DNA of 31,583 nucleotides from the NCBI GenBank assembly GCA_016938095.1, contig JAFGVG010000191.1, positions 1-31,583 of the forward strand. The letters are read 5' to 3'. Under the pieces are notes generated by a model, which saw only the letters and a program-made list of their open reading frames with translations, searched no databases and was not told the origin of the DNA. Both the position numbers and the translations under genes were made by a program. The stretch is from Bacteroidales bacterium (GTDB taxonomy: Bacteria > Bacteroidota > Bacteroidia > Bacteroidales > UBA10428). Shown piece by piece: positions 1-8,065 of this stretch (the first letter of the stretch is position 1; the number at the start of each line of letters is the position of its first letter).

Positions 1-44
1 AAAGAATGAAAGAATGAAAGAATGAAAGAATGAAAGAATGAAAG
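1..44. repeat. Tandem octamer repeat (AAAGAATG x 5.5)
   Basis: Five perfect consecutive copies of AAAGAATG followed by a half copy (AAAG). The array begins at the first base of the window, so its true length is unknown. It is non-coding. Short tandem arrays of this sort can change copy number by slippage, but nothing ties this one to expression of rpsA, which starts about 280 bases away. Confidence 0.9.
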
Positions 45-128
45 TAGTACTTGCCTATGGGCAGGCAGGCCCAACACCCTATCGAACAAAAACACCGAAC
101 AAAGAACACCGAATGATGAATAACGAAG

Positions 129-164
129 TAACCAGCACCCAGCACCCAGTAACCAGCACCCAGC
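129..164. repeat. 15-bp direct repeat, CACCC-rich
   Basis: The 15-mer TAACCAGCACCCAGC occurs at 129-143 and again at 150-164, with a partial copy (AGCACCCAG) filling the space between. The preceding stretch (about 84-118) also repeats short words such as CACCGAA and GAACA. It looks like decayed low-complexity intergenic repeat rather than a coding or CRISPR element, because the units are shorter than CRISPR repeats and there are no unique spacers. Confidence 0.75.
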
Positions 165-262
165 CTCCCCCCATAGCAAACAATCCATTGTGAATCAATA
201 ACAATTTAGGCAGTGATTTTCTAATTTTTTTTGTATCTTTAGTTTTTTACAAGGGAAAATTA

Positions 263-270
263 TACTTTTG
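263..270 (+). promoter_or_regulatory. Bacteroidota -7 promoter element for rpsA
   Basis: TACTTTTG matches the phylum consensus TAnnTTTG and lies 55 nt before the rpsA start codon, so transcription would begin near 276 and leave a leader of about 50 nt. No TTG sits at the usual -33 distance; the nearest is at 231-233, which is too far. The ten bases at 261-270 recur exactly in front of gcvT (17328-17337). Confidence 0.6.
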
Positions 271-325
271 CTGCTCGATTAAAACAACATAATGTCTAAT
301 TTATTAATTATTAATTTATTATTTA

Positions 326-2365
326 ATGACTGAAAATTTGGAAAACAACCTGGAGCAATCTTTGGAGCAGACAGAAAACCAGGTTCAGCAGGCAGGTGAT
401 TCGCAGGTGGTTGAAGCATCTGTTGAGGAACAGGAAACTGCAACTGTTGTTGCAGCAAAAAGTAAAACCAAATCCGGTGCAAAAAAGGCTGAGGCCCCTG
501 CCGAAGATTTGGGTGTTGAGTCGGATCCTTCGTTCGACTGGGGTAAGTATGAAGAAGGTGACTACCAGACCGAATTCAAGAAAACGGATCTGGAAAAAAT
601 GTATAACGATACACTGAGTGCTGTCAAGGTTAACGAAGTTGTCGATGGTACTGTTATTTCCATGAACAAGCGCGAAGTTGTTGTCAATATTGGCTACAAA
701 TCCGAAGGCGTTGTCAGTCTGAACGAATTCAGGTATGATCCTGATCTGAAGGCTGGTGACAAGGTTGAGGTGTATATTGAGAGTCAGGAAGACAAAAAAG
801 GTCAGCTGGTTCTTTCACATAAAAAGGCAAGGGCTTTGAAATCCTGGGATAGGGTGAATGAGTCGCTTGAAAAAGACGAAATTATCAAGGGTTACATCAA
901 ATGCCGCACGAAGGGTGGTATGATCGTCGATGTTTTTGGTATCGAAGCCTTTTTGCCCGGTTCGCAAATTGATGTTAAGCCCATTCGCGATTACGATATT
1001 TATGTGGGTAAAACCATGGAATTCAAAGTGGTTAAGATTAACCACGAGTTCAAAAACGTGGTGGTTTCTCACAAGGCTCTTATTGAAGCTGAACTTGAGC
1101 AGCAGAAGAAGGAAATCATTGCCAAGCTCGAAAAGGGACAAATCCTTGAAGGTACGGTTAAAAACATTACCTCCTATGGCGTGTTTATTGACCTCGGCGG
1201 CGTAGACGGATTAATACACATCACCGATCTTTCGTGGGGAAGAATCAATCATCCCGAGGAGATTGTTCAGCTCGATCAGAAACTGCAGGTTGTTATCCTC
1301 GATTTCGATGATGAGAAAAAGAGAATTGCACTCGGTTTGAAGCAACTTACCCCGCATCCTTGGGATTCACTTGATGCTGAACTTAAAGTAGGCGATAAGG
1401 TGAAAGGTCGCGTGGTTGTTATGGCCGATTACGGTGCTTTTATCGAAATAGCTACTGGCGTTGAAGGTCTGATCCATGTTTCCGAAATGTCATGGTCGCA
1501 ACATTTACGCAGTGCACAGGAATTCCTGAAAGTGGGTGACGAAGTGGAAGCTGTAATCCTTACACTCGACCGTGAGGAAAGGAAAATGTCGCTTGGCATG
1601 AAACAGCTTAAGACTGATCCATGGGAAAAGATTGAAGAAAAATACCCGCTGGGTAGCAGACATACCTCAAAAGTTCGTAACTTTACAAACTTCGGTGTTT
1701 TTGTTGAAATCGAAGAAGGTGTTGACGGCCTGATTCATATTTCGGACCTTTCCTGGACCAAAAAGATCAAGCATCCGGCTGAATTCACCAGCATCGGTGA
1801 AAATATCGAGGTTGTGGTTCTTGAAATTGACAAGGATAACAGGAGACTGAGTCTGGGTCATAAACAGCTGGAGGAAAACCCCTGGGATGTTTTTGAAACA
1901 GTGTTCACGGTTGATTCTGTTCACGAAGGAACCATCATTGAAATGACTGATAAAGGTGCTGTTGTTGCACTTCCTTATGGCGTGGAAGGTTTTGTTACAC
2001 CCAAACACCTGGTGAAGGAAGATGGAAAGGCAGCAAAACTCGAAGAAAAGTTGCCCTTTAAAGTCATTGAATTTTCAAAGGGATCCAAAAAGATCATTGT
2101 ATCTCACAGTAGGATCCACGAAGATGCCAGGCGTGCTGCTACGGAAGGTGAACGCAAGTCCACTGCTGACACCACAGCTAAAGCAACTAAAAAGCTGAAA
2201 ACCAGCATGGAAAAGACCACGCTGGGTGATATAACCGATTTGGCTGCTATTAAAACCGAAATGGAAAAGAAGGAGTCAAAGCGGAAGAAGGCTGAAAAGA
2301 AGGCTGCCGAAAAAGAAGAAACACCGGCAGATGATCAGGTTGAAAACCAGGCTGAAAACGAATAA
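326..2365 (+). CDS. rpsA: 30S ribosomal protein S1
   Basis: This protein binds mRNA at the ribosome and helps initiate translation, a role likely to matter more here because leaders lack Shine-Dalgarno sequences. The 679 residues contain six S1 RNA-binding domains at roughly 103-168, 185-250, 271-340, 357-426, 443-511 and 530-595. The middle copies carry the typical G-V-x-G-L-I-H signature. An acidic, glutamine-rich N-terminal extension (about 1-100) and a Lys/Ala/Glu-rich C-terminal tail (about 600-679) make it longer than the roughly 560 residues of the E. coli protein. The ATG at 326 follows a 29-nt all-A/T stretch. The STAS gene begins 26 nt after the stop, so the two are probably co-transcribed. 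The family call is firm; domain edges are estimates. Confidence 0.97.
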   Translation: MTENLENNLEQSLEQTENQVQQAGDSQVVEASVEEQETATVVAAKSKTKSGAKKAEAPAEDLGVESDPSFDWGKYEEGDYQTEFKKTDLEKMYNDTLSAVKVNEVVDGTVISMNKREVVVNIGYKSEGVVSLNEFRYDPDLKAGDKVEVYIESQEDKKGQLVLSHKKARALKSWDRVNESLEKDEIIKGYIKCRTKGGMIVDVFGIEAFLPGSQIDVKPIRDYDIYVGKTMEFKVVKINHEFKNVVVSHKALIEAELEQQKKEIIAKLEKGQILEGTVKNITSYGVFIDLGGVDGLIHITDLSWGRINHPEEIVQLDQKLQVVILDFDDEKKRIALGLKQLTPHPWDSLDAELKVGDKVKGRVVVMADYGAFIEIATGVEGLIHVSEMSWSQHLRSAQEFLKVGDEVEAVILTLDREERKMSLGMKQLKTDPWEKIEEKYPLGSRHTSKVRNFTNFGVFVEIEEGVDGLIHISDLSWTKKIKHPAEFTSIGENIEVVVLEIDKDNRRLSLGHKQLEENPWDVFETVFTVDSVHEGTIIEMTDKGAVVALPYGVEGFVTPKHLVKEDGKAAKLEEKLPFKVIEFSKGSKKIIVSHSRIHEDARRAATEGERKSTADTTAKATKKLKTSMEKTTLGDITDLAAIKTEMEKKESKRKKAEKKAAEKEETPADDQVENQAENE

Positions 2366-2391
2366 AAATAACATAAATTAATTCTTTCATC

Positions 2392-2742
2392 ATGGAATTC
2401 AAAATCGAAAAGCTCCAGAATTATACTTTAATTCAGGTGTTAGAGGAGAAGCTGGATACACATATTGCACCGACACTGAAATCGGAGCTTGTGCTGGTTT
2501 CCGGTAACGGTGAGAAAAACATTATCCTAGACTTGAGTAAGTGCCGATACTGTGATTCATCGGGGCTTAGTGCGATTTTGGTGGCAAACAGGTTGTGCAA
2601 AAACGCCAATGGCATATTTGTGCTTACCGGTTTAAACGATGCGGTTGAGAGGCTGATTACCATTTCTCAGCTCGATACGGTGCTGAACATTGCTGGTTCC
2701 GTTGATGAAGCAGAAAAGCTTTTTGCTGAAGCCGGAAATTAG
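2392..2742 (+). CDS. STAS-domain protein (anti-sigma factor antagonist type)
   Basis: A 116-residue single-domain STAS protein of the SpoIIAA/RsbV type. In partner-switching systems such proteins bind an anti-sigma kinase when unphosphorylated and are inactivated by serine phosphorylation. The hallmark D55-S56-S57-G58 loop, holding the phosphorylatable serine, follows a beta strand (N-I-I-L-D-L) as in the family. It sits between rpsA (26 nt) and rnz (16 nt to the ATG) with no visible promoter of its own, so it is probably expressed with S1. No RsbW-type kinase, PP2C phosphatase or sigma factor is adjacent, so its partner is unknown. A second STAS protein is encoded at 16415-16750 with its DSSG at the same residue positions. 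Confidence 0.9.
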   Translation: MEFKIEKLQNYTLIQVLEEKLDTHIAPTLKSELVLVSGNGEKNIILDLSKCRYCDSSGLSAILVANRLCKNANGIFVLTGLNDAVERLITISQLDTVLNIAGSVDEAEKLFAEAGN

Positions 2743-2758
2743 ACTGATCATATATAGT

Positions 2759-3697
2759 ATGCCTTTTACTATTACGGTGTTGGGTAGTAGTTCAGCTATT
2801 CCCACATCGACAAGATTTTCAACCGCTCAGGTACTTAATGTACATGAGCGGTTTTTTTTAATTGATTGTGGTGAAGGCGCCCAGATTCAACTCCGTCGTT
2901 TCGGGATTAACCCTGCCAGAATCAACCATATATTTATCAGTCATCTGCATGGTGATCACCTTTTTGGCCTTTTTGGTTTGTTTTCGTCGTATACCTTACT
3001 GGGCCGAAAGAACGACTTGCATGTTTATGCCCACAAAAACCTTGAAGTTACCATTGACCACTACCGGCGTTATTTTGGCGAAGGCATGACATACCAAATT
3101 GTATTTCATCCATTTGTAGCTGTAAAACAAACAGAAATATACAGCGATAAGCATATGACTGTTGAGCTGTTGCCTTTGCGGCATAGTGTGCCGGTGGCCG
3201 GGTTCATCTTCAGGGAAAAACCAGCGTTATTAAACTTGCGTAAGGAGGCCATTGAAAAGTATAATTTGGGTATACGCGAAATCAGGCGCATCAAGGAGGG
3301 AATGGACCTGACTGGTACTGACGGTGAAACTATTCCCAATGCAGAACTCACTCTCCCTCCTATAAAACCAAGGTCTTACGCCTTTTGTACAGATACATCC
3401 TGCTTTTCAAAGTTGGTTCCCGCACTTTCCGGCATGGATATGCTTTATTTTGAGGCTACTTTTTCCGAAAAGGATAAAAAACTGGCTAAAATTACCGGCC
3501 ATTCAACCTCTGCCCAGGCTGCAAATCTGGCCAAAAAGGCTGGGGTTGGCAAACTGCTTATTGGTCATTTTTCCACCCGTTATAAAAGCATCAACGGCCT
3601 GCTTAAAGAAGCCAGGGATATCTTTCCTGAAACCTATGCGGTGGCCGATGGTGATAGATATGAACTGAAACAGGAAAGACTGGGCCGGCACCTATAA
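2759..3697 (+). CDS. rnz: Ribonuclease Z
   Basis: This metallo-beta-lactamase-fold endonuclease matures tRNA 3' ends. The 312 residues match the usual length of bacterial RNase Z. The zinc-binding H62-L-H-G-D-H67 motif lies after the family's N-terminal strand (F-T-I-T-V-L-G-S-S-S-A-I-P), and a later G-H-F-S-T-R-Y segment near residues 278-284 supplies a further metal-ligand histidine. An open frame extends upstream to 2690, but that portion overlaps the STAS gene and lacks family resemblance, so the ATG at 2759 is chosen. It lies 16 nt after the STAS stop and is probably read through from rpsA. A new promoter for guaA begins directly after its stop. Confidence 0.95.
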   Translation: MPFTITVLGSSSAIPTSTRFSTAQVLNVHERFFLIDCGEGAQIQLRRFGINPARINHIFISHLHGDHLFGLFGLFSSYTLLGRKNDLHVYAHKNLEVTIDHYRRYFGEGMTYQIVFHPFVAVKQTEIYSDKHMTVELLPLRHSVPVAGFIFREKPALLNLRKEAIEKYNLGIREIRRIKEGMDLTGTDGETIPNAELTLPPIKPRSYAFCTDTSCFSKLVPALSGMDMLYFEATFSEKDKKLAKITGHSTSAQAANLAKKAGVGKLLIGHFSTRYKSINGLLKEARDIFPETYAVADGDRYELKQERLGRHL

Positions 3698-3703
3698 TTA
3701 TAA

Positions 3704-3711
3704 TATATTTG
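3704..3711 (+). promoter_or_regulatory. Bacteroidota -7 promoter element for guaA
   Basis: TATATTTG is a perfect TAnnTTTG match between the rnz stop (3697) and the guaA start (3734), implying a leader of about 15 nt. No clear TTG is present at the expected -33 distance. Confidence 0.6.
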
Positions 3712-3733
3712 CCCATTAAACTGAGTAACACAA

Positions 3734-5266
3734 ATGGTAACAGAGAAGATTATTATTCTTGATTTTGGTTCGCAATACACCCAATTGATCGCGCGCAGGG
3801 TTAGAGAATTAAATGTATATTGTGAGATATGGCCTTTTAATTCAGCAAATAAGATCGACAGTGGGGTTAAGGGGGTTATCCTTTCCGGAAGTCCTTCGTC
3901 GGTGCGAGATATAAATGCACCCAAACCTGATCTGACAGCTGTAAAAGGGAAACTGCCGCTGTTGGGTATCTGTTACGGTGCCCAGTACCTTTCGCATTAC
4001 TTTGGTGGTGAGGTTGCACCGTCAGATAGCCGTGAATATGGCCGGGCTTCACTTGATATAACTGTACCCTCGAGTCGTTTGTTTGGCAGTATGAACAGTG
4101 GTATGCAGGTTTGGATGTCACATGGTGATACCATTGTGCGATTGCCGGAGAAATATACGATAACCGGAAGCACACACGATGTCAGCATTGGTGCATTTGA
4201 GGCAGAGGGTGAAGATACCTTTGGCATTCAGTTTCACCCCGAAGTTTATCATACTACCGAAGGACTGCAATTGCTGAAGAATTTTGTAGTTGATATCTGT
4301 GGCTGTCAGCAGAGCTGGACGCCGGAATCGTTCATTGCCGAAACCATTAGAAATCTGCAGGATACGTTACAGGACGATAAGGTTGTTCTCGGTCTGTCGG
4401 GTGGCGTTGATTCATCCGTTGCTGCTGTGTTGCTTCATAAAGCAATTGGTAATAAGCTTCATTGTATTTTCGTTGACAATGGATTGTTACGCAAAAACGA
4501 ATTTGCCAGCGTAATGAATTCATATCAGCACATGGGCCTTAATGTGCGCGGTGTTGATGCCAGGGATATGTTCCTGGGCGCCCTCAGTGGTATAGAAGAT
4601 CCCGAACAGAAAAGAAAAAGCATTGGAAAGCAGTTTATAGAAGTTTTTGAGCATGAGGCCCGTAAAATTCAGGGTGCCAAATGGCTGGCCCAGGGAACCA
4701 TTTACCCCGATGTTATTGAATCGGTATCGGTTAACGGACCCTCGGTGACCATTAAGTCGCACCATAACGTGGGTGGCTTGCCTGAAAAAATGAACCTTAT
4801 GGTTATTGAGCCCCTTAAATTATTATTTAAAGACGAAGTAAGAAGGGTGGGGAAAGCCCTGGCCATTGATCCGGTTATACTGAACCGTCATCCATTTCCC
4901 GGACCAGGGCTGGCCATTAGAATCATAAGTGATGTTACCCCCGAAAAGGTTAGCATGTTGCAGGAAGTGGACGATATTTTCATCAAAGGCCTCATGGAAT
5001 ATGAATTGTACGATAAGGTTTGGCAGGCAGCAGCTATTCTGTTACCGGTCCGATCGGTTGGTGTTATGGGTGACGAGCGGACTTATGAAAGCGTTGTCGC
5101 ACTGCGTGCTGTAACATCCACCGATGGCATGACGGCCGACTGGGCACATTTACCGTATGAATTCCTTGGCCATATCTCAAACCGCATTATCAATAAAGTA
5201 AAAGGAGTTAACCGGGTGGTTTTTGATATCAGTTCAAAACCACCTGCAACCATTGAATGGGAATAA
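3734..5266 (+). CDS. guaA: GMP synthase (glutamine-hydrolysing)
   Basis: Converts XMP, glutamine and ATP to GMP, the last step of guanine nucleotide synthesis. The 510 residues show the full two-domain arrangement. The N-terminal class I glutamine amidotransferase has its nucleophile at C80 in G-I-C-Y-G-A-Q and the H/E pair in F-H-P-E-V. The ATP pyrophosphatase domain has the PP-loop S-G-G-V-D-S-S near residue 221. The C-terminal dimerisation domain contains H-P-F-P-G-P-G-L and ends K-P-P-A-T-I-E-W-E. Length and motifs are normal. It has its own promoter element just upstream and no clear terminator before the S41 protease gene. Confidence 0.98.
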   Translation: MVTEKIIILDFGSQYTQLIARRVRELNVYCEIWPFNSANKIDSGVKGVILSGSPSSVRDINAPKPDLTAVKGKLPLLGICYGAQYLSHYFGGEVAPSDSREYGRASLDITVPSSRLFGSMNSGMQVWMSHGDTIVRLPEKYTITGSTHDVSIGAFEAEGEDTFGIQFHPEVYHTTEGLQLLKNFVVDICGCQQSWTPESFIAETIRNLQDTLQDDKVVLGLSGGVDSSVAAVLLHKAIGNKLHCIFVDNGLLRKNEFASVMNSYQHMGLNVRGVDARDMFLGALSGIEDPEQKRKSIGKQFIEVFEHEARKIQGAKWLAQGTIYPDVIESVSVNGPSVTIKSHHNVGGLPEKMNLMVIEPLKLLFKDEVRRVGKALAIDPVILNRHPFPGPGLAIRIISDVTPEKVSMLQEVDDIFIKGLMEYELYDKVWQAAAILLPVRSVGVMGDERTYESVVALRAVTSTDGMTADWAHLPYEFLGHISNRIINKVKGVNRVVFDISSKPPATIEWE

Positions 5267-5314
5267 ACGTATCAGTAAAGTTGGCGTTTTATTTTAAATA
5301 ATTTGGGGAAGATT

Positions 5315-6913
5315 ATGAGCAGGTTGAGAATTTTCTGGGTAATTATATGCATAACAGGCTGTTTGTCAGGGTTGAATGCTCAATTATTTAATGAGCAGAC
5401 CTATAAGTTTGGCAAAGTATTGGAGTGGATTGACGAATACTATGTCGATTCGGTAAATCAGCCCGAACTGGTTGAGCACGCAATCACCGCCCTGTTAAAG
5501 GAACTCGATCCACATTCGTCTTACCTGAGCAGCGAAGAAGTTTCAGCCATGAATGAACCCTTGCAGGGTAACTTCGAGGGCATAGGGGTATCGTTCAATA
5601 TACTGGATGATACTGTATATGTTATTGCCCCAATAACAGATGGCCCTTCTGATAAGGCGGGTATACATCGCGGCGACCGTATAGTGAAGGTAGATGATAA
5701 AAATGTGGCTGGTGTGGGCATAACAACCGAACAGGTATATACAATGCTCAGGGGGAAAAAAGGATCGCATGTAAAGCTTACGATACAGCGACGAGGCGTA
5801 CCCGGTTATGTTGATTTTGATATTTCCAGGGATAAGATACCTATTTACAGTGTTGAGGCTGCATATAAAGCAGATGATGAAATCGGCTATATTAAAATTA
5901 ACCGGTTTTCGATGACTACCCTCGATGAATACAGCCGGGCAATTGCCAAATTAAAAGACGATGGGGTGAAAGACCTTATTCTTGATCTTACCGGAAACGG
6001 AGGAGGTTACCTCGAAGTAGCCATCCGGTTGGCTGATCATTTTCTCGACGCCGGTAAGCTGATATTGTACACCGAAGGTGTCAACAGTCCGCGTAAAGAA
6101 TACACGGCTACCCGCGAAGGTAACTTCGAAAAGGGTAAACTGGTTGTTCTCATCGACGAGGGTTCTGCATCAGCCAGTGAAATCCTTTCGGGTGCCATAC
6201 AGGATTGGGACCGTGGCATCATCATCGGCCGGCGATCCTATGGCAAAGGACTGGTGCAAAAGCCTTTACTGTTACCCGATCAGTCGATGATCCGGCTTAC
6301 CATTGCCAAATATTATACCCCAACCGGAAGGCTGATTCAAAAGCCATACAACATGAGCCGCGATGAGTATGAGAAAGACCTGCTTAACCGGTATAATCAT
6401 GGTGAATTTGTACATCGCGACAGCATTCACTTTCCTGATTCACTTAAGTATTATACACTTAAAAATACCCGGCCGGTATACGGTGGAGGCGGTATTATGC
6501 CCGACTACTTTGTATCGCTCGATACCAGTCATTATTCCGATTATTACAGGCAGCTGAACCGGAACAGGGTCATTGATCAGTTTGTTCTGAAGTATGTCGA
6601 CCGGAACCGGAAACAATTGCTTCAGGCTTATCCTGATATGGAAATTTTCAATGCGGGTTTTTCGCCTGATGAATCTTTTATGAGCCGGTTTTTCACATTT
6701 GCCGAAGAAAAAGGCGTGTCGTATAACGAAAAGGAATATACGCAATCTGCCGAACAGATTAAGATGTTACTGAAGGCTTATATTGCCCGCGACCTGTGGT
6801 CGACCAGTGAGTTTTATGAAATCAGCAACTTATACGATCCCAAATTCGAAACAGCTCTTACGGTTTTAAAAAACTGGGATAAGTACGATGCCATGCTGCT
6901 TAATGAAAAATAG
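5315..6913 (+). CDS. S41 family carboxy-terminal processing protease, secreted
   Basis: A Ser/Lys protease of the CtpA/Prc family, acting outside the cytoplasmic membrane on C-terminal tails of envelope proteins. The 532 residues start with a hydrophobic signal sequence (about 4-22, ending N-A-Q). An N-terminal helical segment is followed by a PDZ domain (about 85-165, with G-I-G-V-S-F) and the S41 domain. The predicted nucleophile is S286 in G-S-A-S-A-S-E and the general base K311 in S-Y-G-K-G-L-V-Q; their spacing of 25 equals that of the plant D1 protease. About 200 further residues follow, a tail common in Bacteroidota members. An in-frame TTG at 5303 is possible, but the ATG at 5315 gives the better signal peptide. 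The stop is 3 nt before pnuC. Confidence 0.93.
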   Translation: MSRLRIFWVIICITGCLSGLNAQLFNEQTYKFGKVLEWIDEYYVDSVNQPELVEHAITALLKELDPHSSYLSSEEVSAMNEPLQGNFEGIGVSFNILDDTVYVIAPITDGPSDKAGIHRGDRIVKVDDKNVAGVGITTEQVYTMLRGKKGSHVKLTIQRRGVPGYVDFDISRDKIPIYSVEAAYKADDEIGYIKINRFSMTTLDEYSRAIAKLKDDGVKDLILDLTGNGGGYLEVAIRLADHFLDAGKLILYTEGVNSPRKEYTATREGNFEKGKLVVLIDEGSASASEILSGAIQDWDRGIIIGRRSYGKGLVQKPLLLPDQSMIRLTIAKYYTPTGRLIQKPYNMSRDEYEKDLLNRYNHGEFVHRDSIHFPDSLKYYTLKNTRPVYGGGGIMPDYFVSLDTSHYSDYYRQLNRNRVIDQFVLKYVDRNRKQLLQAYPDMEIFNAGFSPDESFMSRFFTFAEEKGVSYNEKEYTQSAEQIKMLLKAYIARDLWSTSEFYEISNLYDPKFETALTVLKNWDKYDAMLLNEK

Positions 6914-6916
6914 CCA

Positions 6917-7531
6917 ATGACCTGGTCCGGACTATTGTCGTGGCTTCACCTGCATTACATTGAGCTGCTAGCTGTAATTACAGGATTACTGTACCTGTTA
7001 TATGCCATCAGGGAAAAACCTGTTTTATGGTTATTCGGAATTATTTCGTCGGCTTTGTATGTATGGGTGTTTTATCATTGTGGAATTTACGCCTATACCC
7101 TGTTATATATTTATTATGTTATTATAGGGTTTTACGGCTGGTATAACTGGTTGAAACCTGTTAAAAAACCCGAAGGGGACAAGGCTCTTCCTTTAAGATA
7201 TGCTGCACGTAAAGAACTTATTATTTATCTGCTCATTATTGTTGTAACGGCTGTACCTGTATATATTGCGTTGAAGAAATTTTCGGATTCAGATATGGCC
7301 CTTGTGGATGCTATGCTGGCAGCCTCAGGGATGGTAGCCACCTGGATGCTAACGCAAAAGCTGATTGATCAGTGGTTGTTTTGGATTGTTATTGATTTGT
7401 TGACGGTAGCTGTGATGATTTATAAAGGTTTAAATCCAAGTGCATTGCTTTTTGTGGCCTACACCCTGTTGGCTATTAACGGATACTTTCGATGGAGAAA
7501 AGAATACAAGGCCGGTCAGGTTCAGAACTGA
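6917..7531 (+). CDS. pnuC: Nicotinamide riboside transporter PnuC
   Basis: A 204-residue polytopic membrane protein of the PnuC family, which carries nicotinamide riboside across the inner membrane by facilitated diffusion. About seven hydrophobic segments are visible, beginning near residues 15-28, 34-51 and 57-76. The aromatic segment containing Y-G-W-Y-N-W near residue 75 is typical of the family. It starts 3 nt after the S41 protease stop and its 3' end overlaps a NadR-type kinase gene by 40 nt. That pairing fits the known mechanism in which phosphorylation of the riboside traps it inside the cell. No riboswitch-like structure is seen upstream, and the gene probably depends on read-through from the protease gene. 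Confidence 0.93.
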   Translation: MTWSGLLSWLHLHYIELLAVITGLLYLLYAIREKPVLWLFGIISSALYVWVFYHCGIYAYTLLYIYYVIIGFYGWYNWLKPVKKPEGDKALPLRYAARKELIIYLLIIVVTAVPVYIALKKFSDSDMALVDAMLAASGMVATWMLTQKLIDQWLFWIVIDLLTVAVMIYKGLNPSALLFVAYTLLAINGYFRWRKEYKAGQVQN

Positions 7532-8049
7532 CCCGGGTGGTAATAACCGGACCCGAATGTACCGGAAAATCCACACTGACAGTCCTGCTCACCGAACATT
7601 TCGGAGGGCGATACGTTCCTGAATATGCCAGGGAATATATTGCAGGACTTGGCCACAGCTATACCCGTGATGATGTGCTGCATATTGCCAAAAGACAGGT
7701 TGATGAAGTCAATGCTGCTACCCATGGTTTGGTTTTTTATGACACCTACTTAATCATTACTAAGGTATGGCTTGATGTAGTTTTTGGACAACATCCGCAA
7801 TGGATTGATGATGAGATCAGGAAGAAAAAAATTGATCTTTATCTGCTGTGTGATACCAGTATTCCCTGGGAACCCGATCCGGTAAGAGAGAACGGCGGCG
7901 AAATGCGCGAAAAGTTGTATCTTAGATACCTTGATGAATTGGAAAATTGCAACTGCAATTACGAAATTATTACAGGCGTAGGGAATGATCGCACTAACAG
8001 GGCCATAGGAGCAGTTTCGTCATGGCTGAATTCCGTTCGCCATATTTAA
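7492..8049 (+). CDS. NadR-type ribosylnicotinamide kinase domain protein
   Basis: A P-loop kinase of 185 residues resembling the C-terminal kinase domain of NadR, which phosphorylates nicotinamide riboside to NMN. The Walker A motif is G20-P-E-C-T-G-K-S-T. A V-P-E-Y-A-R-E-Y element and a later F-Y-D-T segment follow the family pattern. The helix-turn-helix repressor and NMN adenylyltransferase domains of E. coli NadR are absent, so this should be a kinase only and NMN must be adenylylated by another enzyme. The chosen ATG overlaps pnuC by 40 nt. A GTG at 7537, in frame and 5 nt past the pnuC stop, would start the protein right before the P-loop strand and is a real alternative. Confidence 0.88.
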   Translation: MEKRIQGRSGSELTRVVITGPECTGKSTLTVLLTEHFGGRYVPEYAREYIAGLGHSYTRDDVLHIAKRQVDEVNAATHGLVFYDTYLIITKVWLDVVFGQHPQWIDDEIRKKKIDLYLLCDTSIPWEPDPVRENGGEMREKLYLRYLDELENCNCNYEIITGVGNDRTNRAIGAVSSWLNSVRHI

Positions 8050-8065
8050 AACACAAGAATTAACT

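Larger units (their letters stand above)
45..325. other. Non-coding leader region upstream of rpsA
   Basis: No credible gene is seen here. Besides the repeats it holds a small imperfect palindrome at about 52-67 (TGCC / GGCA arms around TATGG), a T-rich tract at 217-247, the rpsA promoter element at 263-270, and a stretch made only of A and T (297-325) directly before the rpsA start codon. Confidence 0.7.

Noticed and set aside
129..164. Possible CRISPR-like repeats
   Set aside because: The units are only 15 bp, there are two of them, the gap is itself made of repeat fragments, and no cas genes are present.
2690..2758. N-terminal extension of RNase Z
   Set aside because: It overlaps the STAS gene in another frame and does not resemble the family; the ATG at 2759 matches the normal RNase Z N terminus.
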